64,000 nt of DNA from Lottia gigantea. Taxonomy: Eukaryota > Mollusca > Gastropoda > Lottiidae. Below, one piece after another: positions 1 through 10,622 of the stretch. The translations under genes were made by a program, and so were the position numbers. Numbering within the stretch: position 1 is the first letter of the stretch; each line of letters starts with the position of its first letter. The stretch covers positions 542,683 to 606,682 of the forward strand of contig NW_008710725.1 of assembly GCF_000327385.1 (NCBI RefSeq), in the 5' to 3' direction. The notes beneath the pieces were generated by a model. The model had not been told where the DNA came from, did not search any database, and saw only the letters and a list, made by a program, of their open reading frames with translations.

Positions 1-757
1 GGTCGACAGATTGATAAAAAGGTTAATTAACTGGTTCAGTATCTAATCTAACTGTACCAATATATAGAAATAAGAACATGCATGCACTAAAGCCCAGACA
101 AAATTTCCCTCATTGCACAGCTCATAGAACCTAGATGAAATTATCTAAGGGTACCAGTATATAATATATATTTTAAGAGTCGATAGATATAACTCTTACT
201 GAAAACTAGTGCTTGAGTTCACAAAGGGTATTATCAACTGTACCAAGACTGTGTCCCCCATTGCATACCACTGAGTAGTGATATTTGTCTTCCTTAGTCC
301 ATAAAGGTACAGGTACAAGCTGAAATTTGAGATGTATAAGCCTCTAGCTAAACTCCATGCAAAATATCCCTCATTGCACACAGCTCCATTTCATTTGATA
401 ATTACTCTAGGTAATAAATATGTCTATTATAGATATCAAATGTAGAACATGCAGTATTTGAGGTGTATAAGCCTCTAGCTAATACATTCAATATGTTAAA
501 TACAGGTAGTCTTGGAGATCTTGGCACCATTCCTGATAATATTCCTGCAATTATTCTAATGATACCAGCTACTGGGCTATTGTTGTCTATTTATGCTTAA
601 AGATACACCATGAGGATAAATTAAAGAGTGAAATGCAAGACGATTTGCACAGTCAGCAAATTGAAATCTAGTAATCACTGAGTTTTCTTTTACTGGACAA
701 AACCATCTTGAAATTAGATTACTGTCATTTAAGTGGAAAATTTGAGAACAGTGCTTT

Positions 758-1002
758 CGAAAGTTGACTCATTGTGAGCCTTGGAAAATTGGCTCATTGT
801 GGGCATTCGAAAGTTGGCTTGTTGTGGGCTTTCGAAAGTTGGCTCATTGTGGGCTTTCGAAATTTGACTCATTGTGGGCTTTCGAAAGTTGGCTCATTGT
901 GGGCTTTCGAAATTTTATGCTCATTGTGGGCTTTCGAAAGTGGGTTCATTGTGGGCTTTCGAAAGTCGGCTCATTGTGGGCTTTCGAAAGTTGGCTCATT
1001 GT
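758..1002 (+). repeat. 25-bp minisatellite, about 10 copies
   Basis: The unit is close to CGAAAGTTGGCTCATTGTGG plus GCTTT and is repeated about ten times with a few substitutions and one 2-bp insertion. Because 25 is not a multiple of 3, all three frames stay open with similar peptides. Those overlapping ORFs are artefacts of the repeat, not genes. Confidence 0.95.
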
Positions 1003-1289
1003 CATTCAACAACCATCACTAAATATGCTTTGACTGAATTCCATAAAAGCTATGATTAGTGGTGTTTATTTCATGATAAAAGATGTTTTATATTTATATA
1101 AATATTAGTATATTTATCATATGGTTAGAGTATATACAAGTAGATAATAGGTACTGCTTCAATACACTTTACTTACTTATATATATACACTTTACTTAAA
1201 TAACATAGACCATATTGTTCTCCCCTTCAAGGTAATTACATGTCTAGTTCCATAACCAGATTGATATGTATAATCTATGTGCTGTAATG

Positions 1290-1650
1290 AAACACGTATC
1301 AAAATTCTATATCATAGTTTTATATTCCCTTTATGACAATTCCATTAAGCCGGCACTTTTGGTAGTATAGTTTACTAGACTTTACTTATACATATTTATA
1401 CAGTTTACTTAATTACATATGTACTATGCCATATCAAAATTCTAAGAATTCCATATCATAGCTTTATCCCCGTCCTGTCTAATTCCATAGCCAGCGCTTT
1501 TGGTAGTACCGTAAACTTAGACACTCCTTACATATACAGTTAACTAAATACATAAATGTATCTTAATAAAAAACGAATTCATATCATAGCTTCCTTCGTT
1601 TCTAGGTTTAATTCCATGCCCAGCACCTTCATTACTATAAAACTCTATAA
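1290..1650 (+). repeat. Decayed tandem repeat, unit about 130-145 bp
   Basis: Three diverged copies begin near 1307, 1450 and 1578. Each has 'atatcatag', a T-rich stretch, 'aattccat', then 'cagc-cttttggtagta' and 'aaact'. A fourth, weaker copy may run to about 1770. It lies within the HSP90B1 intron. Confidence 0.65.
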
Positions 1651-1830
1651 ATGCCTACAATTTACCAAATGTTAAATTGTGCTTTTATAAAACCATAGAG
1701 TAATATATTGGTCTTGGGTTCAATTTCCTCCAAGCGATGACTTCATTCCACAGCCAACTCCTTCGCAGTTTAAATAAGCCTTACTTCAGATTTTTTTATT
1801 GATTCTCAATTCACCATTTTATGTTTGCAG

Positions 1831-4800
1831 GCAGACAAAGCATCCCACGTAATACAGATTACAGATACTGGTATTGGAATGACGAAAGATGACCTAGTTA
1901 AAAATCTTGGTACCATTGCTAAATCTGGAACCAGTGATTTCCTATCTAAATTAGGTGAATCGAAAGACCAGGCTCAGATGAGTGATTTGATTGGTCAATT
2001 TGGTGTTGGTTTCTACTCTGCATTCTTAGGTAAGTTTTAAACTGGTCTGCCATTCCATTTATAAAGCTTTTCCCTAAAGGAAGGGGTTGGAACTTTTGTC
2101 AACTTGGCCTTGATTGGACGAAATTCACACATTAAAGTAACGTCATTTGGGGTTTCTGGTTGTCAAAGCTAAAAAGACTACATCTTGCTACACACTCTTC
2201 TAGATACCTGATACCACTTTTCATTATGAAATACTTACTTACTTACTTATGATTGATATACTTCTTTGTGTGAAAAGTTCCTTCGCTGCTACCAATGTTT
2301 TACCAATATGTTGTTTTGGATTTCGGGTTTCATTTTGCTGTTGGTATCGTTAGTACTGAAATTGTAAAATTGATTAATTCTAGTTGCTGATAGAATCGTG
2401 GTGACGTCGAAACATAACGATGATGATCAATATGTCTGGGAATCTGATTCCTCATCATTCAGTGTAGCTAAAGATCCTCGTGGTAATACACTAGGTCGTG
2501 GTACCATGATCACGTAAGTTGGTTGCTTTACATCTTCAGACACTGCATCAGTGATCCACTCAGTTGGACAGTTGCTTGCTTTACCAAGTTCAGGGAGCTA
2601 TGGTGGCTCAGTGAGTTAGACACTTGCTCACTAGTCTGAAGGTCCAGGGTTCAATTTATGCAAAAATCAAGATAATTCTTTTATATTTACAAACCTTGTG
2701 TCCCTGTGTCAGTGATGCTGGTCGGATGAGCTGACATGGAAAAAGCGTCAAGTCGTTCAGATGAGACAAAGTCTTTGTGTGCTACAGGCTGCAGTGTTCC
2801 CTAATGTGCTAGGGCACAAAATTCTAAAGTGCAGAATAGAAGATAATAGATTAGTTAATTTCTGTAAAATTCACTTGGCGCCATTCTATACCTATTATTT
2901 TATTGTTTTCAGACTTCATCTAAAAGAAGAAGCACATGACTACTTAGAAGAAAGTACCATCAGAAGTTTGGTGAAAAAATACAGTCAGTTTATCAACTTT
3001 GATATCTTCTTGTGGGCTAGCAAGGTAAGCATTGACATCCACTTTTTACCCCTCCTTCCCTCTTTTTAGGTTAAGCATTGATATTCTCTGTTCCACAAAT
3101 TTATCAAAGAACTTTTGAAACAAAGTTAGGTTGATACAATAAGCCAAAGGCCGGTGTGCTATGTACCGGTATGTTAAAGATCCCTCAACAGTTGGAAATG
3201 GAAAAAAATAATGCCACTGTTTTTTCCTCATTACACACTGCATGGTGCTGTCTGTCTTCATCAGCCCAGCAAGGTTAAGAACAAAGGAAATAAAACTCAA
3301 TTTCATTTCATTCCCTTAAACACTTCTTCTACATTTCAGACTGAAGAAGTTGAAGAACCAATTGAAGAAGAGGAAGAAGAAAAGAAGGAAGAAGAGAAAA
3401 AGGAAGATGAAGATGCCGAGGTTGAAGAAGAAAAAGAAGAGAAACCTAAAACTAAGAAAGTCTCAAAGACCATCTGGGATTGGGAACTGATTAACAACGT
3501 TAAACCTATCTGGACCAGAAAGTAAGTTAGATGGTTGAATAACTGAATATTGAACTTTTTTTTTGTCTTCTGTTAGCTATTGAAAGTTAGTCCTGGTTAA
3601 GGGGACATCAGTGCCATGAGGTTATACTCGAAAATATACACTTTAAGATACATCTAATTTGATATTGGAGATAAGGAAAAGGTGCGCATTGTACTCGAAA
3701 TTATACAGTATATGATACATCTCATTTCAGACCTTCTGAAATCACTGATGATGAATACAACGACTTCTATAAATCCATCAGCAGTGACTATGAAAAGCCC
3801 ATGACTAAAATACATTTCACAGCAGAGGGAGAAGTTACCTTTAAATCTATTCTCTATGTACCAAACTCATCACCATCAGATACTTTCCAAAATTATGGTA
3901 AACAAATGGAACAAATTAAAGTAAGTATTCTATCGTTATTGTATTTATGATAAGGTGTGATATATAATATATAGATATAGTTGGTATAAGACAATGGATT
4001 TTCAAAAGATTTAGACTTAACAGGAACACAATTCTGGGGAAAACTGCGTAAGATTCCAATAACATACAGCAACAGATTATTTGTAGATATAGATCTATTA
4101 CTTTTTAAATTACCTAAACTTAAAGTGAACTCTGAGGGCCGGTCTCTGATTGTGCAAAAATATATGTGATGGACTATAGATGTATAGTTTTCTATGCTAC
4201 TTGTATTTGTAGATGTATGTAAGAAGGGTGTTTATTACTGATGATTTTGAAGATATGATGCCCAAATATTTATCTTTCATCAGAGGTGTGGTACGTATCT
4301 TTAAACTTAAGATTTTTATCAATTCCAAATTTTTATCTTGTACAAATGAAACAAATAACATTGGACTTGGTGTAATCTGACATCAAATGGACTCATAAGA
4401 ATATCTGCCTCCACTGTTACAAATGAATTTTGTTCAACTTTAGGTTGATTCTGATGATTTACCATTGAATGTATCAAGAGAAACTCTACAGCAACATAAA
4501 TTATTAAAAGTTATCAAGAAAAAATTAGTACGAAAAACTTTAGACATGATCAAAAAAATTGATAAAGATACGTATGAAAAATTCTGGAAAGAATTCAGCA
4601 CCAAGTAAGTTTGCCTTAAAAGTTTCCAAATTGAAAAGTGTCGATTTTACGAGGGGATTTATGTGATAGAGCGGTCTATGATGCAGATGGGAAGGGTGAC
4701 CTGGCAGAGAGTCTAATCGTTACAGAGATCCTTTCAAAGTTGGAAACCAGAAAAAAGCAAGGGGAAAGTGACATGGAAACCTTGTGAAGAAGACAAGAAA

Positions 4801-7800
4801 AGGAAAGTGTAGGTTAATGCCTGTCTTGGCAGAATTTGCCTCATTGCAGACTTCATGGACAGTCGTCATTAGCTTATATATGAGAGAAGAAAAAGAAGTT
4901 TACCCAGCTTCATTTATACGATCTTCAATTTCAGCATCAAACTAGGTGTTATTGAAGATACCACCAACAGAACAAGATTGGCAAAACTTTTACGATTTTC
5001 TTCTTCAAACTCTGATACAGAACTCACTAGTTTAGCTGAATATTTAGAAAGAATGAAGGAAAAACAAGAACATATTTACTTTGTTGCTGGTCATAACAGA
5101 GCTGAGGTAAGCTGGATACTGATAGATATGTTATATGTAGAGGAAACTAGAAATAGTTCCAGGGAAGGATTAGCTTATGTAGGGTAGAGTTCAGATATCT
5201 AATATGTAGGAGAAACTAGAAATATAGGGGCAGGAAAGGGCCATAACAGAGCTGAAGTAGGATATATTTCTAGTATGAAGGGGAAACTAGAAATATTTAG
5301 TCTAGGGTTACTAAAGGCACACAACAACCAATGTAGGCTTAGCCCAGATATCTAATATACAGGGGTAGGAAAGGGCCATAACAGAGCTGCTGTGGGGTAC
5401 AGCCCAGACTGATAATATGTAGGAGAAACTATAAATAACATGCTGAAGGGTTGAGTACAGGGAATTGATGTAGATGATTAGGTTCCGATGGCTTGACTTT
5501 TCAAGGGGAAAACAGTTAGTCAGTTCGCTTTTAACCCCTAAAACTAGATCCTTACAATTCTGCCACAACCAGTGTTTCCGTGAGTCGACCCAGTGTTGGC
5601 TTACAACTATTTCCGTTCAATACCAAAACATTTATTTCGTTTGTTGTTTTAGGTTGAGAAGTCACCATTTGTAGAAAGACTCTTAAAGAAGGGATATGAA
5701 GTTTTATATTTAACTGAACCTGTTGATGAATACTGTATCCAATCATTACCAGAATTCGAGAGCAAAAAATTCCAGAATGTAGCTAAAGAAGGATTAAAAT
5801 TAGATGATTCTGAAAAGGCTAAAGAACGAAAGGAAGCTACAGAGAAAGAATTTGAACCTTTGATTACTTGGTTGAAAGATTCAGCATTAAATGATAAGGT
5901 GAGAAAATTACTTTTTGGAATTGATAGTGGAAATATTGCTGTTGTGTTTGTGTCTCGCATTGAAAATCTATTAACGATGGAAAGGGACAAGTACTGCAAA
6001 TTGTGCATATCATAAAATGTTTCGTATTGCGCACTATTTAGGACCTCACATTCTATTTAATTAGCTCTATAAGATACAGAACAGTAAAACCCTATTATTA
6101 ATTTTGTATTTGTAGATCGAAAAAGCCACTATATCTGAAAGATTAGCCTCCTCGCCCTGTGCTCTCGTGGCCAGTCAGTATGGTTGGTCTGGTAACATGG
6201 AAAGAATCATGCAGGCCCAGGCTTACGCTAAAGCTAAAGATCCATCTCAAGAGTAAGTGAAATTCATTATCAGATCCAAGTTGCTATATTTAAATCGAAT
6301 TATGTCGAAATTTGACTTTCAATCCAATGGCTTTTAAACCCTTTTAACACTAGTGGTGCTCTTCTGGCTGGTGACGCAGCCATCACCAAGTGGCATCACA
6401 TAGGGTTAATGTCATACATCTCATACATCGTGTTTCTATTCAAGTTTCAAATTCTCCATTACAGATTTTACGCCACTCAAAAGAAGACTTTAGAAATTAA
6501 CCCAAGACATCCATTGATAAAAGAATTAAAAAAACGAGTTGAAGCTAACAAAGAAGATGAAACAGCTAAAGATTTAGCTGTTGTTATGTTTGAGACAGCT
6601 ACAGTCCGATCTGGATACAGAATAACAGACACGGCTGGTTTCGCACAACGTGTTGAAAATATGTTAAGATTAAGTTTAGAAGTTCCTCTTGATGCTAAGG
6701 TGAGTGTGAATTTTATCAGAAGATAAAGGAATTGGAAGATGAAGAAAGGAGGTTACTTTGGGGGTTTCAACTGTCAGAAATTAGGGCCCTTCAAGGAAGT
6801 CTTTAAAGGAAGTAAGTTGGAGGGGCTGACATGTAAATAGCTTCTTGTCGTTCAGATGGGACAATAAACTGAGGCCCCGTGTGCTACAGGCTGTACACGT
6901 TAAAGATCCCTCGACAGTTGGAAAGAGCAGGCTAATGCTGCTGTCCTGGCAATATTGACTGAGATGACAATAGCTTCAACCTGTTTATTTGGGACAAAGC
7001 TTTAGATTGAATGGCAGACCAGTTTAAGATGATATTAGCAGCAAATGACCTTTTTTGATCTTTTTTTTGATCCAGATTGAAGAAGAACCAGAAGAGGAAC
7101 CTGAAGAAGCTGAGGAAGAAAAAACTGAAGAAGTTGAAGCTGAGGCTGAAGAAGAGGCAGAAGAAAAGGTGAGTCAGAGTGACCCTTTTATTGTTTTGAG
7201 GGGTAGGGATAAAAGGGGGCAGTAATGTGGTGGGTTGGGTGGGGCTATGGGAAAGAGTTTTATGTTAGAACTAATATTGACTCTGAACAGATGATGTGTA
7301 GCCATCAGTGTGCCCTTATTTTATGGTTAACAGGAGGGGTGGATTAGTGTCTGTTAAAAATGTCCCATTTGGCATTGAAGTTTTCAAGTTTCCCAGCAAT
7401 AGATGGATATTTTAATGAAGTAAATGGCCATTTTACACAGCCCCGAGATCATTTTAAGCCTAAACTTGACTTTCGGGCTTTCACAAGGGGTCCTTTTGGA
7501 CGTGGAATTTGCCAGTTGAGATTCTTAAGTAGTAAAGAATGTTGATATAAGGCATGGTTTTGTTTTGTGTTTATTTATATTTTTGTTTTTTTGAATTAAT
7601 TTCCCATGATGCTCTGCTACTATGCCTGTGTGTGTTTTAACCAATCAAATTGCACATGAATAGTTTTTGTGTTTTTGAATGAAGCCTTAAATCATCCATT
7701 ACACTAGTGTTCAAAATATCATAAAGAAATTGTAAATTTTGCTTGATGAGTTTTATGTTAGATTAAAATGCATGAAGAGAATGAACTATAAAACTAATCC

Positions 7801-8167
7801 CGCTAAAACGGCCGCGAACGTATTGTCATTTAAAAGAAAATATCAAAAAGACGGCAAGTTGGAGAAGTTTGAGTCCAACACCGATAAAGATCTTGCGAAA
7901 TACAAGATGGAAGGTTGTTTTTTGAGCAGCAGAATTCGCGACCACTTGATACATTTGGGATCTCGAAAGGACATTGAATTTAAGATAAAATGGAAAAAAA
8001 TTGGAAGTGAAATCAATTGTAAAGGAAAAAAATTAAGGAATTCTCGATGCAACACACACACACAGGTTAATAGTAGCAGAAATCAAAGGGACACAACTCT
8101 TTTTAACAAAGAGACTAAAAGACCCTATTTAATTCTTTTACAGAAATCTGAACACGAGGAGTTATAA
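1831..8167 (+). CDS. HSP90B1: Endoplasmin (GRP94, ER-resident HSP90), 3' part
   Basis: ER-lumen HSP90 chaperone that folds secreted and membrane proteins using ATP. Thirteen exons: 1831-2029, 2384-2513, 2913-3024, 3340-3521, 3731-3920, 4213-4290, 4444-4604, 4935-5106, 5653-5898, 6116-6252, 6465-6699, 7076-7168 and 8144-8167, all AG/GT bordered and phase-consistent (652 codons plus stop). Visible family landmarks in order are the ATP-lid motifs DTGIGM and [23 protein letters not shown], the acidic linker (exon 4, Glu/Lys-rich) followed by [61 protein letters not shown] and INPRHPLI. The C-terminus is Glu-rich and ends in HEEL, a KDEL-type retrieval signal carried by its own 24-nt exon. The N-terminus (signal peptide and first part of the ATPase domain) lies upstream of the window. 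The acidic linker and WDWEL context are typical of GRP94 rather than cytosolic HSP90. Identification is from remembered homologues and is very secure. Confidence 0.97.
2591..2815 (+). repeat. tRNA-derived SINE copy in an HSP90B1 intron
   Basis: The head is tRNA-like: A-box-like 'tggctcagtgagttagacac', then B-box-like 'ggtccagggttcaa'. It is followed by the family's conserved middle ('gctgacatggaaaaagcg', 'gtgtgctacaggctg'). The same order is seen in the better copy at 55085-55410 (minus). Confidence 0.7.
3140..3312 (+). repeat. 5'-truncated SINE copy
   Basis: It contains 'gttaaagatccctcaacagt', 'cattacacactgcatgg', 'gtctgtcttcatcagccc' and ends in 'aaaactcaatttcatttcatt'. This is the middle and tail of the same SINE family, directly before the acceptor of the exon at 3340. 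Confidence 0.7.
4640..4885 (+). repeat. Diverged SINE copy
   Basis: It matches the family weakly along its length: 'gatgcagatgggaagggtgac', 'acagagatcctttcaaagtt', 'gtaggttaatgcctgtcttgg', 'cctcattgcagacttcatgg' and 'gtcattagc'. It is in an HSP90B1 intron. Confidence 0.5.
5086..5450 (+). repeat. Tandem duplication of an exon/intron border inside the intron
   Basis: The last 15 or so bases of the exon ending at 5106 ('cataacagagctgag') and about 120 bp of following intron recur, diverged, with 'gccataacagagctg' again near 5240 and 5375. Shared intron words are 'aaactagaaata', 'gatatctaatat' and 'gtaggagaaacta'. The first copy keeps a donor-like GAAGTAGG; the second reads GCTGTGGG. Confidence 0.7.
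6795..6990 (+). repeat. SINE copy in an HSP90B1 intron
   Basis: It contains 'ggggctgacatg', 'cgttcagatgggacaataaa', 'gaggccccgtgtgctacagg', 'gttaaagatccctcgacagt' and 'ctgctgtcctggca'. This is the core of the dispersed SINE family. The 3' tail is degraded. Confidence 0.75.
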
Positions 8168-9560
8168 TACAGGGAAGATCTTCATTCAGTGAAAAATGTG
8201 ACAAAAACTATCCTTATATCATTAATAACTTATTCATTAATTCTCATCATTAAAATCATCATCTTTCCCTTTAACAGCGTCGCACACGTTTCTGATTCAA
8301 ACTATGATTGTGACAATACCAGTGACACTGTGGCAAAGCTTGTAACTTTAGTGGCAAATTTTGGTGGCAAAGTTTGTAACTGGTGGCAAATTTGTTTGTT
8401 ACTTAAGTGGCAAAGCTTGTTACTTAAGTGCAACCTTGAATACTTGGGTGGCAAACATGTAAACAATGACAGCTTGTTACTTTAGTGGAAATGCTTGTTT
8501 CTTTGGTGGCAAAGCTCGTTTCTTTTGTGGCAAAGCTTGTTACATTGGTGGCAAACTGTGTTACATTAGTGGCAAACTTTGTTACATTAGTGGCAAACTT
8601 TGTTACATTAGTGGCAAACTCTGTTTCTTTGGCGGCAAACTTTGTTACATTGGTGGCAAACTTTTACAGAAGTGGCACTTTGTTATTTTTGTAACAAAAG
8701 TTAGGATAGTAGCTCTTTGTTATTTTATTGGCAAACTTGTTCTATCAGTGGCTAACCTGGACAGATTGTCCTCATGTGTTCTTTATCTAAAATAATTCTG
8801 AACTGCTTTTTGGAAGCTTTTAGGGATGTGCACATTAGTGTCCTATACTCTTTGATTGCCTTCCAAAAAGTTCCATTCCATCCTGTACTGCTGTAAAGTT
8901 TATTGAAAATCTCCTATCCTCTCATAAATTCTTGTATCAATTGAAAGTGCTGTATATGAAGAAATGATGATGGTAAATCCCCTAATCTTGTTTGTAAATA
9001 TGGTCTTGTTTGTATGAATTGTATTACTGAAGACAAATGTTCTGTTATATTTTTTTAGATCATGTTCACACATTCTACTGTTTAGTTAGGAATAATTCAC
9101 TTACATTGTTTTTATTTTGAAGAAAAGTCTAAAATATGGGAAAGTATCTAGATCCATTCCTTGGCTATTGAATGAAAAGACCAAATTAACTATGTGGACT
9201 CTGAAAGAAATGATGAGTTGACAAACCCATTCTCAGATTCAAATAGGATTGAGGTGCATGCCTCATTGTCCACTCTAAATATTTGAATCTTTTGGCAAAC
9301 AAAATGAAACTTATTATGGACTTCATTCATATTTAATTTGTTAGCTGTTGGTACATTTCCAAAATTATTTGACATTTGATGAAGACTTTACAAGAAATGA
9401 ATGGAAGTTATGTAGGTAAACATTGCTAATGAAATTTTCATCTTGAGTTAGTTGTAGGAATTGATTAATCTTGGGTTTTATTTTATCATACACTTTATCA
9501 AGTTATAATTGTTGTGTTATGAAGGTTGAATGAATTGGTAGAAAAAATAAATTACATTTT
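8168..9560 (+). other. Probable 3' UTR of HSP90B1
   Basis: After the TAA at 8165-8167 there is no further coding. It carries the 21-bp minisatellite at about 8326-8760, a short copy of the 64-bp repeat family (reverse 'tgtggactctgaaagaaatg', near 9190-9230), and the first good AATAAA near 9546. The extent is inferred only from that signal. Confidence 0.5.
8326..8760 (+). repeat. 21-bp minisatellite in the HSP90B1 3' flank
   Basis: The unit is close to GTGGCAAACTTTGTTACATT plus A, with about 18-20 copies. It is near-perfect in the middle (8530-8660) and decayed at both ends. The period is a multiple of 3, so open frames (109 and 69 codons) appear by chance, with Gly-Gly-Lys or Leu-Val-Ala-Asn repeats. 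Confidence 0.9.
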
Positions 9561-10622
9561 ATTATTAATTAGTTCTGTCTTTATTAATTACTGAAATTGA
9601 ATCCCTGAAAATTTGATTCAGCATTCAAGGGCAAGATATCTCTCATTGCTCACTGCATGATGTTTCGTAGACCAAAACATCTCCTGTATTTTCAGGCTCT
9701 GATAGCTATTTGGACATTTGTATTCCAGGGGCAACTGGCAAAAGATCTGTCAGAGACTGGAGTAGAGGTAGATGATTCGGACTAGATGTTTCCCTTTTTC
9801 TATAGGCCAATAAAGGATGGAAACTTACTAAAAGTTTTGTTTTCATTAAAATACCACTAATACACCTCCACCATCATGGCAATATTTCCCCCATTGCACA
9901 CTGCATGATACTGACATTCTTCATTAGCTAGATTCATAGGACGTCCCCTAACAAGATCGACTACCTGGATATATTGATAGCACACTGAACTGCATGTTGT
10001 CATTAATTTAAACAGTGAAAAGTCAGACTAATTCGTGAGCATGAAAGTCACGATGGGCATTTCTTACAACGCGACCAACAAGCTAAAACTAGCCAGTGAA
10101 AGAACATAGAATCAGGCAGAATTGAAGGTACGGTAGAGCTTCTTTGCTGCTACATGGTCAGTAGATCATAGAACTAAGGTTTGGGAAGACCGTGGACCTC
10201 TAGTGATAGTGACATGGTGTAAATAATTCGTTCTTAATCGCATGTCAGTATTAGGCATAAAGCATGTACTTTTGAAGCCATAGAATAAGGACCCATTAAT
10301 AAGACTGCTAATCCCGAATGCATGTGAAGGAGAGAGGCATGGTAATGGAAAGATAGCATGTGCTTTTGAAGCCATTGCAGGTCAATCCAAATGCTTCAGG
10401 AGTGGTAGGGTAGGGTAATGGTATTCCACGTTCACTTACACCAGAAAGGTTTGCTGTTACTTAGATGTAGAGTAGAGCTCGATATTGTCAGTGACAGAGA
10501 CCGAACCCAGGCGGAAAGTGGCATCAGGTGTTATGCATGTGAGCATGCCCTACCTTGCTCGAGACACCCGCCACAAAACTTATCTTAGTGGAACCATAAC
10601 GGAACTCCTCTTGTCATTCCAG
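9561..10622. other. Spacer between HSP90B1 and the calcium-repeat gene; repeats only
   Basis: SINE-tail fragments lie near 9620-9690 and 9850-9945 ('cccccattgcacactgcatg'). A piece of the hairpin family that is complete at 39652-39719 lies near 9695-9765 ('ctgatagctatt', 'gtcagagactggagtagagg'). The phrase 'gcatgt-cttttgaagccat' is duplicated at about 10263 and 10357. At 10525-10572 there is a copy of another dispersed element ('tggcatcaggtgtt', 'gccctaccttgc'), also seen near 47600, 48430 and 49530. No first exon for the downstream gene could be identified here. Confidence 0.6.

Larger units (their letters stand above)
1..1830. other. Intron of HSP90B1 (upstream exons lie outside the window)
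   Basis: No coding exon is visible before the acceptor at 1829-1830. The stretch is AT-rich and holds a 25-bp minisatellite (758-1002), a decayed tandem repeat of 130-145 bp (about 1290-1650), and short SINE-tail fragments near 95-130, 245-310 and 355-395 (the words 'ccctcattgcaca' and 'ttagtccataaagg'). A 26-bp phrase around 'gtataagcctctagcta' occurs twice, near 330 and 460. The chaperone reading frame opens at 1831 in mid-domain, so this is taken as an intron rather than intergenic DNA. Confidence 0.7.

Noticed and set aside
764-1059. Three overlapping frames of 60-89 codons with HCGLSKVGSLWAFES repeats
   Set aside because: They are all products of the 25-bp minisatellite, which is open in all three frames.
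7739-8143. Coding extension upstream of the last HSP90B1 exon (same frame, over 130 codons)
   Set aside because: It has no resemblance to GRP94. The acidic tail already ends at a good donor (7168), and a good acceptor precedes KSEHEEL. The open intron frame is taken as chance.
8466-8795. Gly-Gly-Lys-rich repeat ORF
   Set aside because: It is generated by the 21-bp minisatellite in the HSP90B1 3' flank.
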